From positions 1 to 7,496 of the forward strand of contig CAMPJM010000186.1 of the NCBI GenBank assembly GCA_946886805.1: 7,496 bases of DNA, read 5' to 3'. This DNA comes from an uncultured Flammeovirgaceae bacterium (GTDB taxonomy: Bacteria; Bacteroidota; Bacteroidia; Cytophagales; Cyclobacteriaceae). The notes under the pieces are model-generated. The model was not told the DNA's origin, ran no database searches, and worked only from the letters and a program-made list of their open reading frames with translations. A program made the position numbers and the translations under genes. Positions 1 to 5,721 of this stretch are shown here, piece by piece (position 1 is the stretch's first letter; every line of letters starts with the position of its first letter).

Positions 1-1
1 G

Positions 2-415
2 TATACTTCTGTAAGGAAAAGCTTTTTTAACATTTTTGCCTTGTTTATTAAAACTGAGTCGATAAGTAGCCAAATGATGGACTGCATTTTCAAATGGGGC
101 ATCCAATTGGGAATCAGCAGGGACGAACTGCATTTCATTTTAAATAAACCTGAAGCAATACTATTTTCTGAGCCCGAAAATCAAATGGAGGCGATTGAAC
201 ATGTATACGATATTGTTTATATGATTTATCTTGATGGAATAGTAGAAGATGTAGAGCTAGAAGTTACCATGAAATATGCGGAAAATTTAGGTTTTAAACC
301 ACATATTGTTGGTGACTTACTTAAAGCAATAGTAACCGCTCCTCACGACGGCATCGATAAAACACAAGTTAGAAAAGAACTAAGCAGCCTATTGGAATCA
401 AGTTTAAGCGTATAG
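2..415 (+). CDS. TerB-like helical protein, 5' end outside the window
   Basis: The frame is open from the left edge to the TAG at 413-415, giving 137 visible residues. No stop lies between base 2 and the TTG at 41, and the upstream codons read as plausible protein (..VRKSFFNIFALFIKTES..). The gene is therefore most likely 5'-truncated by the window edge rather than starting at that TTG. The protein looks all-helical. Its centre (visible residues about 65-90) carries a hydrophobic helix followed by YLDGIVEDVELEV, which resembles the acidic turn of TerB-type domains (tellurite-resistance TerB / DjlA N-terminal fold), where acidic residues can bind metal. No transmembrane segment is evident, so a cytoplasmic location is likely. 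TerB-like proteins are common in Bacteroidota without any tellurite role, so the function is unknown. It converges on the DUF493 gene with 11 bases between stop codons. The TerB assignment rests on pattern recognition only. Confidence 0.7.
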   Translation, partial: YTSVRKSFFNIFALFIKTESISSQMMDCIFKWGIQLGISRDELHFILNKPEAILFSEPENQMEAIEHVYDIVYMIYLDGIVEDVELEVTMKYAENLGFKPHIVGDLLKAIVTAPHDGIDKTQVRKELSSLLESSLSV

Positions 416-426
416 TAATTGATCAG

Positions 427-693
427 CTATAGGGAAATAACCCCTTCAATTTTATAAGCTTCTTCGTAAATTTTTATTATGTCATCGCTAGAGCCCATCA
501 TTACTTTGGCTGTAACACTTATATAATTTCCGTTTTTTGAAGATTTGGTCGAAAGCTCGTTATAAGGAAAGAGGTCCATTACTTCGGTCTCTCTACCTTT
601 TGGCACTATAAATTTAAACATGTATAAAGAAGGCCAGCTATATTGCTCGTCAAGCTTTTGTTTAAAATCCTGTGGTGATAACTTGTCACTCAT
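427..693 (-). CDS. DUF493 (YbeD-like) family protein
   Basis: Small 88-residue cytoplasmic protein with an ATG start and a TAG stop. The pattern matches the DUF493/YbeD family. There is a short N-terminal helix with WPSLYMFKFIVP (residues 20-31) as the first strand, a central NGNYISVTAKVMMGS strand (54-68) and a C-terminal helix with a closing strand (DDIIKIYEEAYKIEGVISL). This would form the ferredoxin-like alpha/beta fold known for E. coli YbeD, and the length is normal for the family. The biochemical role is unknown; in E. coli ybeD lies beside lipoate-synthesis genes, but no lipoate gene is present here. The gene stands alone: its 3' end faces the TerB-like gene, and its upstream side is the repeat-rich non-coding region, so it probably has its own promoter (possible -7 element at 735-742). 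No obvious Shine-Dalgarno sequence precedes the ATG, as is usual in Bacteroidota. Confidence 0.85.
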   Translation of the reverse strand: MSDKLSPQDFKQKLDEQYSWPSLYMFKFIVPKGRETEVMDLFPYNELSTKSSKNGNYISVTAKVMMGSSDDIIKIYEEAYKIEGVISL

Positions 694-734
694 AATTCTT
701 TTATTTAAAAGGCATTTATCTGATTACCTACAGG

Positions 735-742
735 CAAATTTA
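735..742 (-). promoter_or_regulatory. possible Bacteroidota -7 promoter element for the DUF493 gene
   Basis: On the minus strand the octamer reads TAAATTTG, an exact match to the TAnnTTTG -7 consensus of Bacteroidota primary-sigma promoters. It lies 41 bases before the DUF493 ATG, which would give a leader of roughly 35 bases. No TTG/TTTG -33 box is present at the expected 17-23 base spacing, so the call rests on one short motif in AT-rich DNA. Confidence 0.35.
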
Positions 743-833
743 GAAAACTTGTTCTAAATAGTTGCTATTCATGTTAAAGCCTTTCAGGCTTTTCGCGATG
801 CCGGAAACGAAGTAAATTAAACAACGGACAATC

Positions 834-966
834 AACTTTGGCAGAACTACTGATATCCAATAATTCTCGCCAACTGGCGCGTGACAAAGCGAAACCAGTT
901 TGTCACCCGCCAGTTGGCGGGACCCGTTGAAAGCTGGTAGTTCTGCGAGTGTTGAGGGACAAAGTT
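834..966. repeat. three-stem nested hairpin at the core of the repeat element
   Basis: The inner stem pairs 868-888 with 899-919: 20 of 21 positions are complementary, with a single C-C mismatch (880/907) and a ten-base loop (889-898). Each outer part of this stem is itself nearly palindromic (cgccaactggcg and its reverse complement cgccagttggcg). A second stem pairs 841-850 (gcagaactac) with 937-946 perfectly; the two stems are separated by equal 17-base sides (851-867 and 920-936) that keep a few pairs in register. A third stem pairs 834-840 (aactttg) with 960-966 across a 13-base one-sided bulge. The fold can form on either strand as RNA or as a DNA cruciform. No T-run follows on either strand, so it is not a simple terminator. 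Confidence 0.75.
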
Positions 967-995
967 AATTAACGTCGCTGCCATTATCTAACAAG

Positions 996-1019
996 ATCCC
1001 TCCGGGATGACAGTGAGGG
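996..1019. repeat. small palindrome atccc-tcc-gggat with alternative pairing
   Basis: Bases 996-1000 (atccc) pair with 1004-1008 (gggat) around a three-base loop. Alternatively 998-1002 (ccctc) can pair with 1015-1019 (gaggg), which would exclude the first fold. The string gatccctccgggatgaca resembles short intergenic repeats I recall from many bacterial genomes. Here it is the right-hand part of the larger repeat element. Confidence 0.5.
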
Positions 1020-1103
1020 TTAGAGGCTATAGTCTGATAGCGCACGGTAAACATCGCAAAAAGACAAAGCCATCCTTTCCGCTTGTTCCGCTATAGACAC
1101 CAG

Positions 1104-1156
1104 GACTAAAAAAAAATTCCTATGATTTAAACAACCATAGGAATTTTTTTTTAGTC
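1104..1156 (-). terminator. 21-bp perfect hairpin terminator after the isomerase gene, probably bidirectional
   Basis: Bases 1104-1124 and 1136-1156 are exact reverse complements with an 11-base loop. Each arm contains nine A or nine T, so either strand gives a stem (ttcctatg/cataggaa core) followed by a T-run. The hairpin begins 17 bases beyond the stop codon of the peptidyl-prolyl isomerase gene, the normal place for an intrinsic terminator. In the other direction it would block + strand transcription coming out of the repeat region. Confidence 0.85.
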
Positions 1157-1173
1157 AATGAGAAAATCAATTC

Positions 1174-3282
1174 TTAATAAAACTTATATCGGTTATCTTC
1201 GATGTCGGCAAACTCCTTGATCGTTTCAGAAATTTTAAAGGAAGTTTGATTATCCAAATTTTGCTTTATTCTGTTCTTATAGGAAGAGTAATCTGCGATT
1301 TCCGGTGCTTCTGTAATCGCAATAGTTTCCACTATAAGTACACCGTTTTCTGAAATAAAGGGTTCAGATTTTTCACCTGCCTCTAATCCAAATATTTTTC
1401 CAACAGCGATAGGAGCCAGTCCTACATTTGGAAGACTGTTGCTATTTAATTTCAAATCGGGAGTCGAATGAATAACAGCTTCTGATCCGTAAGAAGATGC
1501 GATTTCCTCAAGAGTACCAGATAAGCCTTTTAACTTTTCAAGAATAATCTCACCTTTTTTCTGATCTTTTACTCTAACAGTGACAGCTGCTTTTACCATT
1601 GACAATGGAGCTGTTCCTTCTTCTACTTTTCCGGTCATCGCCGCTACTACATACATGTCGTCAAGCTCAAATACTGGCGATACTTTCCCAACAGAAGCCT
1701 CGGTAAACAACCATCTTACAACTTCGCGGGCATTTGTTATAGAACCTAGTCTTCTTGCATCAGAGGTAATATTCTCAGCCTCCAAAACTGTCAATGAATC
1801 CTCTGCGGCATTTTGTTCAAAATCCTCTAAATTTTCGGAAACACCAGCAAAATAATCAGCATTTCTAAACGCCTCATTTCTTGTCATATCACTCGCAGAA
1901 ACTTCTCTGGCTATAGAAGCAATTTTGTATACCTTGTTAGTTTTGGGTTCGGTAACTTTAATGATATGATACCCAAATTGCGTCTCTATGATCTCTTCTA
2001 AAAGTCCGGCTTGGTCTGCATCGAAAACTGCGTCAGAAAAAGGAGCAACCATTTGACCTTCGGTAAACCATCCTAAATCTCCTCCATTTGCAGCAGAACC
2101 ATCTTCACTTCTATCCCTGGCAAGCTCAGCGAAATCTGCGCCCCCTTTTAGCTCCTGAAGTGCTTCCTGAGCCTTTTGCTTCGCTAACTGCTTAGCTTCT
2201 TCATCAGATTCATCGGCCTTGAACAGTATATGGCTTGCACGAGCAGAATAAACCGAATCTTCAAAAATATCAGAAACTTTAAAAAGTTGGTAGATCCCAT
2301 TTTCTAAGTATGGTCCATAAACCTTACCCTCCTCAAGTTGCGCCACTTGATCCTGAAGCTTAGAAGGCAACTGGCTAACATTATAGGATCCGAAAGCCTG
2401 TGGGAAATCTGAATTCAACCTGGCAAAAGAAGAATCGTTGCTTACAGTTTTAAATTCATCTGCCAATTCCTTTAAATCTTCATCATAAGCAGCAGAGTCG
2501 GCACCAGATGCAGCAATTGAAAAAGTAACGTACTTTATACTTCTGCTTTCCTCGACCTTATATTCTTCCTCATTCTCAGAAATATAATTTTCTAATTCCT
2601 CATCAGTAACTGAAACTGCAGAATCACTAACTGAAAAAAATGGAATATATAAATACTTGGCCTCAGCAACAGTATTTTCTTCGCTATATTCTCTTTTCGC
2701 CTCAGCATCTGTTATGTAATTTGTTTGCAGAAACAAATTATCGTATTTAAGCCTCTTTCTGGCCTGATAAATACTCTCTTCCATCCGTACCCATTGTTGC
2801 TGGTTCTGTGGAGGTAATTGAGAAAAATTTCTAAGAAAATTTATTATTTGGCTTTTGTCGAATTCTCCTGTTTCAGGGTTTGTAAAAGCTTGAACAAGGT
2901 CGGGATGTATATTATTTCCCTGAACCATATCAATTTTCTCTTCGTCGCTTAAGGTCAGCCCTAATTCATCATACTGATCTTGAAAAGCTATATCTACAAT
3001 TAATAGCTCCCATGCTTGCTGTCTTATAGTAGACATCTCTGCCTCAGAAGGAGTCCTTTGGGTATTAAGAATATAGTTGTTTTTCATATTCTCAACCCTT
3101 CGCTGAAAATCCTGATAAGTAATTTTTCTACCGGCAATTTCCCCCACGTCATTACTTTGACCACCAAACAAAAACGAGTTTGGCCCAAGCAAATCAGCTA
3201 AAATAAAAGAAACGATAGCCAAACCAATAGCTACAACTAAAACTTTCCCTGCTTTATCCCTAAGTGTATTAATTAATGCCAT
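1174..3282 (-). CDS. membrane-anchored SurA/PpiD-like peptidyl-prolyl isomerase (parvulin type)
   Basis: A 702-residue protein with a PpiD-like plan: a short cytoplasmic N-terminus (LRDKAGK), one transmembrane helix at about residues 13-33, then a large periplasmic part. Residues about 40-200 form the SurA/PpiD N-terminal helical chaperone domain. A canonical parvulin domain follows at about 345-445, with RASHILF (347-353), NGGDLGWF (399-406) and FGYHIIKV (436-443). The parvulin-type active-site candidates His351, Met411, Phe415 and His439 are retained, so isomerase activity is plausible. The segments at about 247-337 and 520-655 look like degenerate parvulin-like modules. Known homologues assist folding of newly exported proteins at the inner membrane. 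E. coli PpiD is shorter (623 aa). The ATG at 3280-3282 is followed directly by the anchor and fits the family. The gene has a 304-base gap upstream and a strong terminator downstream, so it is probably monocistronic. PpiD-like architecture is clear; a gene symbol is not assigned because SurA/PpiD orthology is blurred in Bacteroidota. Confidence 0.9.
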   Translation of the reverse strand: MALINTLRDKAGKVLVVAIGLAIVSFILADLLGPNSFLFGGQSNDVGEIAGRKITYQDFQRRVENMKNNYILNTQRTPSEAEMSTIRQQAWELLIVDIAFQDQYDELGLTLSDEEKIDMVQGNNIHPDLVQAFTNPETGEFDKSQIINFLRNFSQLPPQNQQQWVRMEESIYQARKRLKYDNLFLQTNYITDAEAKREYSEENTVAEAKYLYIPFFSVSDSAVSVTDEELENYISENEEEYKVEESRSIKYVTFSIAASGADSAAYDEDLKELADEFKTVSNDSSFARLNSDFPQAFGSYNVSQLPSKLQDQVAQLEEGKVYGPYLENGIYQLFKVSDIFEDSVYSARASHILFKADESDEEAKQLAKQKAQEALQELKGGADFAELARDRSEDGSAANGGDLGWFTEGQMVAPFSDAVFDADQAGLLEEIIETQFGYHIIKVTEPKTNKVYKIASIAREVSASDMTRNEAFRNADYFAGVSENLEDFEQNAAEDSLTVLEAENITSDARRLGSITNAREVVRWLFTEASVGKVSPVFELDDMYVVAAMTGKVEEGTAPLSMVKAAVTVRVKDQKKGEIILEKLKGLSGTLEEIASSYGSEAVIHSTPDLKLNSNSLPNVGLAPIAVGKIFGLEAGEKSEPFISENGVLIVETIAITEAPEIADYSSYKNRIKQNLDNQTSFKISETIKEFADIEDNRYKFY

Positions 3283-3586
3283 TTAATTTCTTCAGTTTTA
3301 AATTTTCTCTTAAAATCGATGATACTTCCATTATCTTGTTTTATTGATTAAGATATCACCAATTATTATTTGTTGGCTGTTGCCAATTTATACCGTTATA
3401 TTCTTATAAATCTATAGAAATAGGATCAAAATAGAGCCACACTTCCTCTAAAATTGTACCTAAATCACCCTAAAGTTATTTAAAAATTAAATAATTGAAG
3501 ATAATTTAAAATAACTTTAATAAAGACCCGCAAAATAATCACATATTAGTGTAATTTCAAAATTATTCTTTGGAATAGGCGAAGAT
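3283..3586. other. 304-base AT-rich intergenic region between the CNNM and isomerase genes
   Basis: No credible ORF or RNA gene is visible. It contains an 11-bp perfect inverted repeat (3471-3481 taaagttattt with 3509-3519) with a 27-base AT-rich loop. No T-run follows on the minus strand, so it is at best a weak terminator for the CNNM gene. A second small hairpin, ttggc-tgtt-gccaa, lies at 3373-3386. Two minus-strand octamers resemble the Bacteroidota -7 box: TAATTTTG (3558-3565, full consensus) and TAAATTGG about 105 bases before the isomerase ATG (one mismatch). Neither has a convincing -33 box. The isomerase promoter is presumably here but cannot be fixed by eye. Confidence 0.4.
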
Positions 3587-4897
3587 TTAAGAATCATCTG
3601 AAAGATTATCCCGAATATTTATTTTAACAATGTCTATTCTTGCATCCTGCATTGCCACTACAGTAAAAGTAAAAGGTGGAATATCAATTACATCATGTAA
3701 TTCAGGCAAATCTTCCGTGATTGAAAGTATAAATCCGCCAAGTGTATCATAGTCTCCTTCTGGAATATTCCAATCGTACTTTTCATTTAGATAGTCTATT
3801 TCATGCCGGGCGCTTACAAGATAGGTATTCTTATCAATTTCCTGCTCAACCCAATCCTCATCATCATGCTCATCCTGAATCTCTCCGAATATTTCTTCAA
3901 TAATATCTTCTATGGTAACAATACCGGAAGTTCCACCAAACTCGTCAACCACCAAAGCAATACTTTTGCGCTCGGTAATAAACTGTATCATTAGTTCATT
4001 CGCTAAAAGCGTTTCAGGAACTATTATAATGGGAGTAAGAATTGCAGAAATTTCCTTTGGCTTTTTAAATAGCTGTAAAGAATGGCAATAGCCGATTATG
4101 TCATCTATTGAATCTCTATAAATAACTATTTTCGAATGACCGCTTTCTACAAATGCTTTTTTTAATACTTCAATATTTTCCTCTACATCAACGGCAGAAA
4201 TTTCGGTTCTGGGTATCATACATTCACGAACCCTCACCGTTTTAAACTCCAACGCATTATTAAAAATCTTAGTATTTATCTCTACTTTTGAGCCCTTCAC
4301 CGAGTTTAATAAGTCTTCGCTAGTTTTAGAAATAGTATTCTTGATATAATTATTTAAATCAGTGAGGCCAAATACTGGCTTGTCTTCCGAATAATCAAGT
4401 CTTAAAACATATTTTATAAAGAAACGGGACAAGCCGATTATTACAAACACCAATGGAGACATAATCCAATATATTATCCACATTGGAACAGCGAATATGG
4501 ATAATAGCCAATCAGGATTTAGCAGAAAGAAACTTTTGGGCGTAAATTCGGCAGTTGCCAATACAAATAAAGTAGAGATAGCTGTTTGAATAATCAATAC
4601 TGAGGCATCATTGTCGACACTTTGAGGAAGTAAAGCCGTAATAGATGGCTCAAGGACGCTGGCCATAAATATTCCATATACCACCAAGGCAATGGTATTC
4701 CCAACCAAGGTGGTGCCGATAAAACGTGACGGCTTTTTTATGAAATTGGATAATATCTTTCCTGATAGGGTCCCCTGTTTTCTTTGCAATTCAATGTGCA
4801 GCTTGTTGGCCGAAACAAACGCAATCTCAATCCCAGAAAATAAAGCTGAAAATATCAATGAAATTATAATCATTGATATCTGGTAATTCTGATCCAT
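3587..4897 (-). CDS. CNNM/CorC-family membrane protein (DUF21 + CBS pair + CorC_HlyC domain)
   Basis: A 436-residue inner-membrane protein with the standard hemolysin-like/CNNM plan. The N-terminal DUF21 membrane domain spans residues 1-165, with helices near 7-30, 60-90, 98-118 and 132-160. It includes the family patterns FSGIEIAFVSANK (20-32) and EFTPKSFF (117-124). A CBS pair follows at about 215-345: RECMIPRTE (224-232) opens it and DEFGGTSGIVTIEDIIEEIFG (318-338) closes the second CBS. The C-terminal CorC_HlyC domain occupies about 350-430, with YDTLGGFIL at 383-391. Characterised members export Mg2+ or Co2+, with nucleotide binding at the CBS pair. The Bacteroidota gliding protein GldE is a paralogue, but the usual gldD neighbour is absent, so a general ion-transport or envelope role is more likely. 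The ATG overlaps the stop of the preceding gene (TAATG), indicating translational coupling. Full length, no anomalies seen. Confidence 0.92.
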   Translation of the reverse strand: MDQNYQISMIIISLIFSALFSGIEIAFVSANKLHIELQRKQGTLSGKILSNFIKKPSRFIGTTLVGNTIALVVYGIFMASVLEPSITALLPQSVDNDASVLIIQTAISTLFVLATAEFTPKSFFLLNPDWLLSIFAVPMWIIYWIMSPLVFVIIGLSRFFIKYVLRLDYSEDKPVFGLTDLNNYIKNTISKTSEDLLNSVKGSKVEINTKIFNNALEFKTVRVRECMIPRTEISAVDVEENIEVLKKAFVESGHSKIVIYRDSIDDIIGYCHSLQLFKKPKEISAILTPIIIVPETLLANELMIQFITERKSIALVVDEFGGTSGIVTIEDIIEEIFGEIQDEHDDEDWVEQEIDKNTYLVSARHEIDYLNEKYDWNIPEGDYDTLGGFILSITEDLPELHDVIDIPPFTFTVVAMQDARIDIVKINIRDNLSDDS

Positions 4898-5115
4898 TAT
4901 TTCTTCAACTTTTTACCTGAATTGGCATTTGTGCTATCGGTCTTAGAGGTTTCTTGTTTTCGCTTGTTCTTCCGGATTTTATACCATAGAAGTAGACCGA
5001 TAGAAAACATAAATAAAAAATAGGAATTCTCAAATCCTACAGTCATGGCCTGATGCAAACCAATTATCAAAACGGCAACTGCAAGAGAAAAAATTATGGT
5101 ATCTTTTATATTCAC
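4897..5115 (-). CDS. small two-helix membrane protein of unknown function
   Basis: This 72-residue protein is not one I can name. It has two hydrophobic helices (residues about 6-24 and 31-46) joined by a short polar loop (HQAMTVGFENSY), then a strongly basic, lysine-rich tail (YKIRKNKRKQ..KKLKK). By the positive-inside rule the tail should be cytoplasmic and the protein a hairpin in the inner membrane. The start is a GTG at 5113-5115, three bases after the lptC TAG. No ATG is usable, because the only internal Met residues (24 and 36) lie within or beyond the first helix. The frame is the same as that of lptC, with only one stop between them. The stop overlaps the CNNM start as TAATG. The tight packing and sound membrane-protein composition argue that the gene is real. 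As I recall, similar small proteins sit between lptC and the CNNM gene in related genomes. A role beside LptC or the transporter is conceivable but unsupported. Confidence 0.75.
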   Translation of the reverse strand: MNIKDTIIFSLAVAVLIIGLHQAMTVGFENSYFLFMFSIGLLLWYKIRKNKRKQETSKTDSTNANSGKKLKK

Positions 5116-5118
5116 TTC

Positions 5119-5655
5119 CTAATCTTCCAGTATGCTTAATTCCCCTGTTGGTTTCAAAATTCTATAACTGGAAAAATCTTGATTTGCCGTGAGGCCTTCT
5201 CCCAAAAGTATATCCTCCGCAGTCTCTATCCTTACAAACTTATCTGTGTAGATTTCTTCTTTGTCTTGTTTCCAGTACAATACTTCTGTATTCAGCTTTT
5301 GGTCTTCCACAAAATTATTTACCTCTACATCGCCCGTGGCAGTATAGAGATTTTCTTTATTATCAAAATGGCCTTTATTAGCTTCCAGAGTGGTGGAAAT
5401 TTTTCCCGTGACATCATAAAACTCTATATAGACTCCTTCAGGAAACTCCCGATCACCATTTTCAAATTCAAGTTGCCTTTTTGCTTTTACTCTTACTCTT
5501 ACCACAGCAGAGTCACTATATAAAGTTTCCATATTTTCTATCTCAAACAGAGCACCCTCATAAGGAGTCACCTCACTTACATCAGCAGTGTCGTCACAGG
5601 CACTCATTGCAAATGCGATTAATAAGAGACCAAATAGTTTACCTACTTTATACAT
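5119..5655 (-). CDS. lptC: LPS export ABC transporter periplasmic protein LptC
   Basis: LptC is the bitopic or lipid-anchored periplasmic partner of LptBFG that receives lipopolysaccharide and passes it to LptA. I chose the ATG at 5653-5655 (178 aa) instead of the longer open frame beginning at 5706. The extra 17 residues are encoded by a terminator hairpin, and the shorter start places a clean signal sequence at the N-terminus: MYKVGK, a hydrophobic core, then the lipobox MSAC with Cys20. The mature part has the expected beta-jellyroll pattern: EGVYIEFYDVTGKISTTLEA (73-92), GHFDNKENLYTATGDVEV (95-112), LNTEVLYWKQDKEEIYTDK (121-139) and GEGLTANQDFSSYRILKPTG (152-171). These match the LptC family repeats. 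A lipoprotein signal is common in Bacteroidota LptC proteins, whereas E. coli LptC has a plain transmembrane helix. It is the first gene of a tight lptC, 72-aa gene, CNNM cluster. No other lpt gene is in the window. Confidence 0.9.
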   Translation of the reverse strand: MYKVGKLFGLLLIAFAMSACDDTADVSEVTPYEGALFEIENMETLYSDSAVVRVRVKAKRQLEFENGDREFPEGVYIEFYDVTGKISTTLEANKGHFDNKENLYTATGDVEVNNFVEDQKLNTEVLYWKQDKEEIYTDKFVRIETAEDILLGEGLTANQDFSSYRILKPTGELSILED

Positions 5656-5660
5656 AGCTA

Positions 5661-5703
5661 AAATAAAAAAGCGGTCAAATCCATCATCATAGAGTTGACC
5701 GCT
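5661..5703 (-). terminator. intrinsic terminator after the TPR gene, directly upstream of lptC
   Basis: On the minus strand AGCGGTCAA (5695-5703) pairs perfectly with TTGACCGCT (5670-5678) around a 16-base loop and is followed by TTTTTTATTT. This is a textbook rho-independent terminator. It starts 18 bases past the TPR stop codon and its T-run ends only five bases before the lptC ATG. lptC must therefore be reached by readthrough, by a promoter inside the TPR gene, or by conditional antitermination. Confidence 0.85.
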
Positions 5704-5721
5704 CAAATTTACTGAATTTTA

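Larger units (their letters stand above)
787..1071. repeat. MITE/REP-like non-coding element with nested inverted repeats
   Basis: This segment fills most of the 480-base gap between the isomerase gene and the DUF493 gene and holds no credible ORF or tRNA. Its edges carry an imperfect terminal inverted repeat: 789-800 matches the reverse complement of 1052-1063 at 11 of 12 positions (cttttcgcgatg versus ctttttgcgatg). Just outside, ggcttt at 787-792 is complementary to aaagcc at 1066-1071. The same ggcttt can instead pair locally with aaagcc at 776-781 around a five-base loop. Inside are a three-level hairpin (834-966) and a small gatccctccgggatgaca palindrome. The DNA is visibly more GC-rich than the flanks. 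From memory, palindromes of the cgccagttggcg and ctccgggatgaca kind recur between genes in Bacteroidota, which fits a dispersed element mobilised in trans. Only one copy is in this window, so mobility is inferred and the exact ends are uncertain. Confidence 0.5.

Noticed and set aside
41..415. TTG at 41 as the start of the first gene
   Set aside because: The frame is open to base 2 with protein-like codons upstream of the TTG, so a start outside the window is more likely.
868..919. CRISPR repeat or tRNA-like structure
   Set aside because: There is a single inverted repeat, no spaced direct repeats, and no cloverleaf or CCA/anticodon pattern.
1580..1855. Open frame on the + strand within the isomerase gene
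   Set aside because: It lies antisense to a well-supported CDS, has low-complexity Ser/Thr/Ala-rich content and no recognisable domain.
3016..3201. Open frame on the + strand at the 5' end of the isomerase gene
   Set aside because: It is antisense to the anchor and chaperone domain and has no family features.
3558..3565. TAATTTTG on the minus strand as the isomerase promoter
   Set aside because: It matches the -7 consensus but has no -33 box, lies about 275 bases upstream, and such octamers occur by chance in AT-rich DNA.
3803..4886. Two short + strand frames inside the CNNM gene (3803-3994 and 4692-4886)
   Set aside because: Both are antisense shadows of conserved CBS and DUF21 sequence.
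3587..4897. Naming the CNNM protein GldE
   Set aside because: The domain plan fits, but the typical gldD neighbour is missing and ordinary CNNM paralogues look the same.
5179..5523. 114-codon + strand frame opposite lptC
   Set aside because: Rich in Phe, Tyr and Ile as expected from the antisense of an AT-rich gene; no coherent membrane topology or motif.
5656..5706. Extended LptC N-terminus from the ATG at 5706
   Set aside because: The 17 extra residues are encoded by a terminator hairpin and T-run and would bury the lipoprotein signal peptide.
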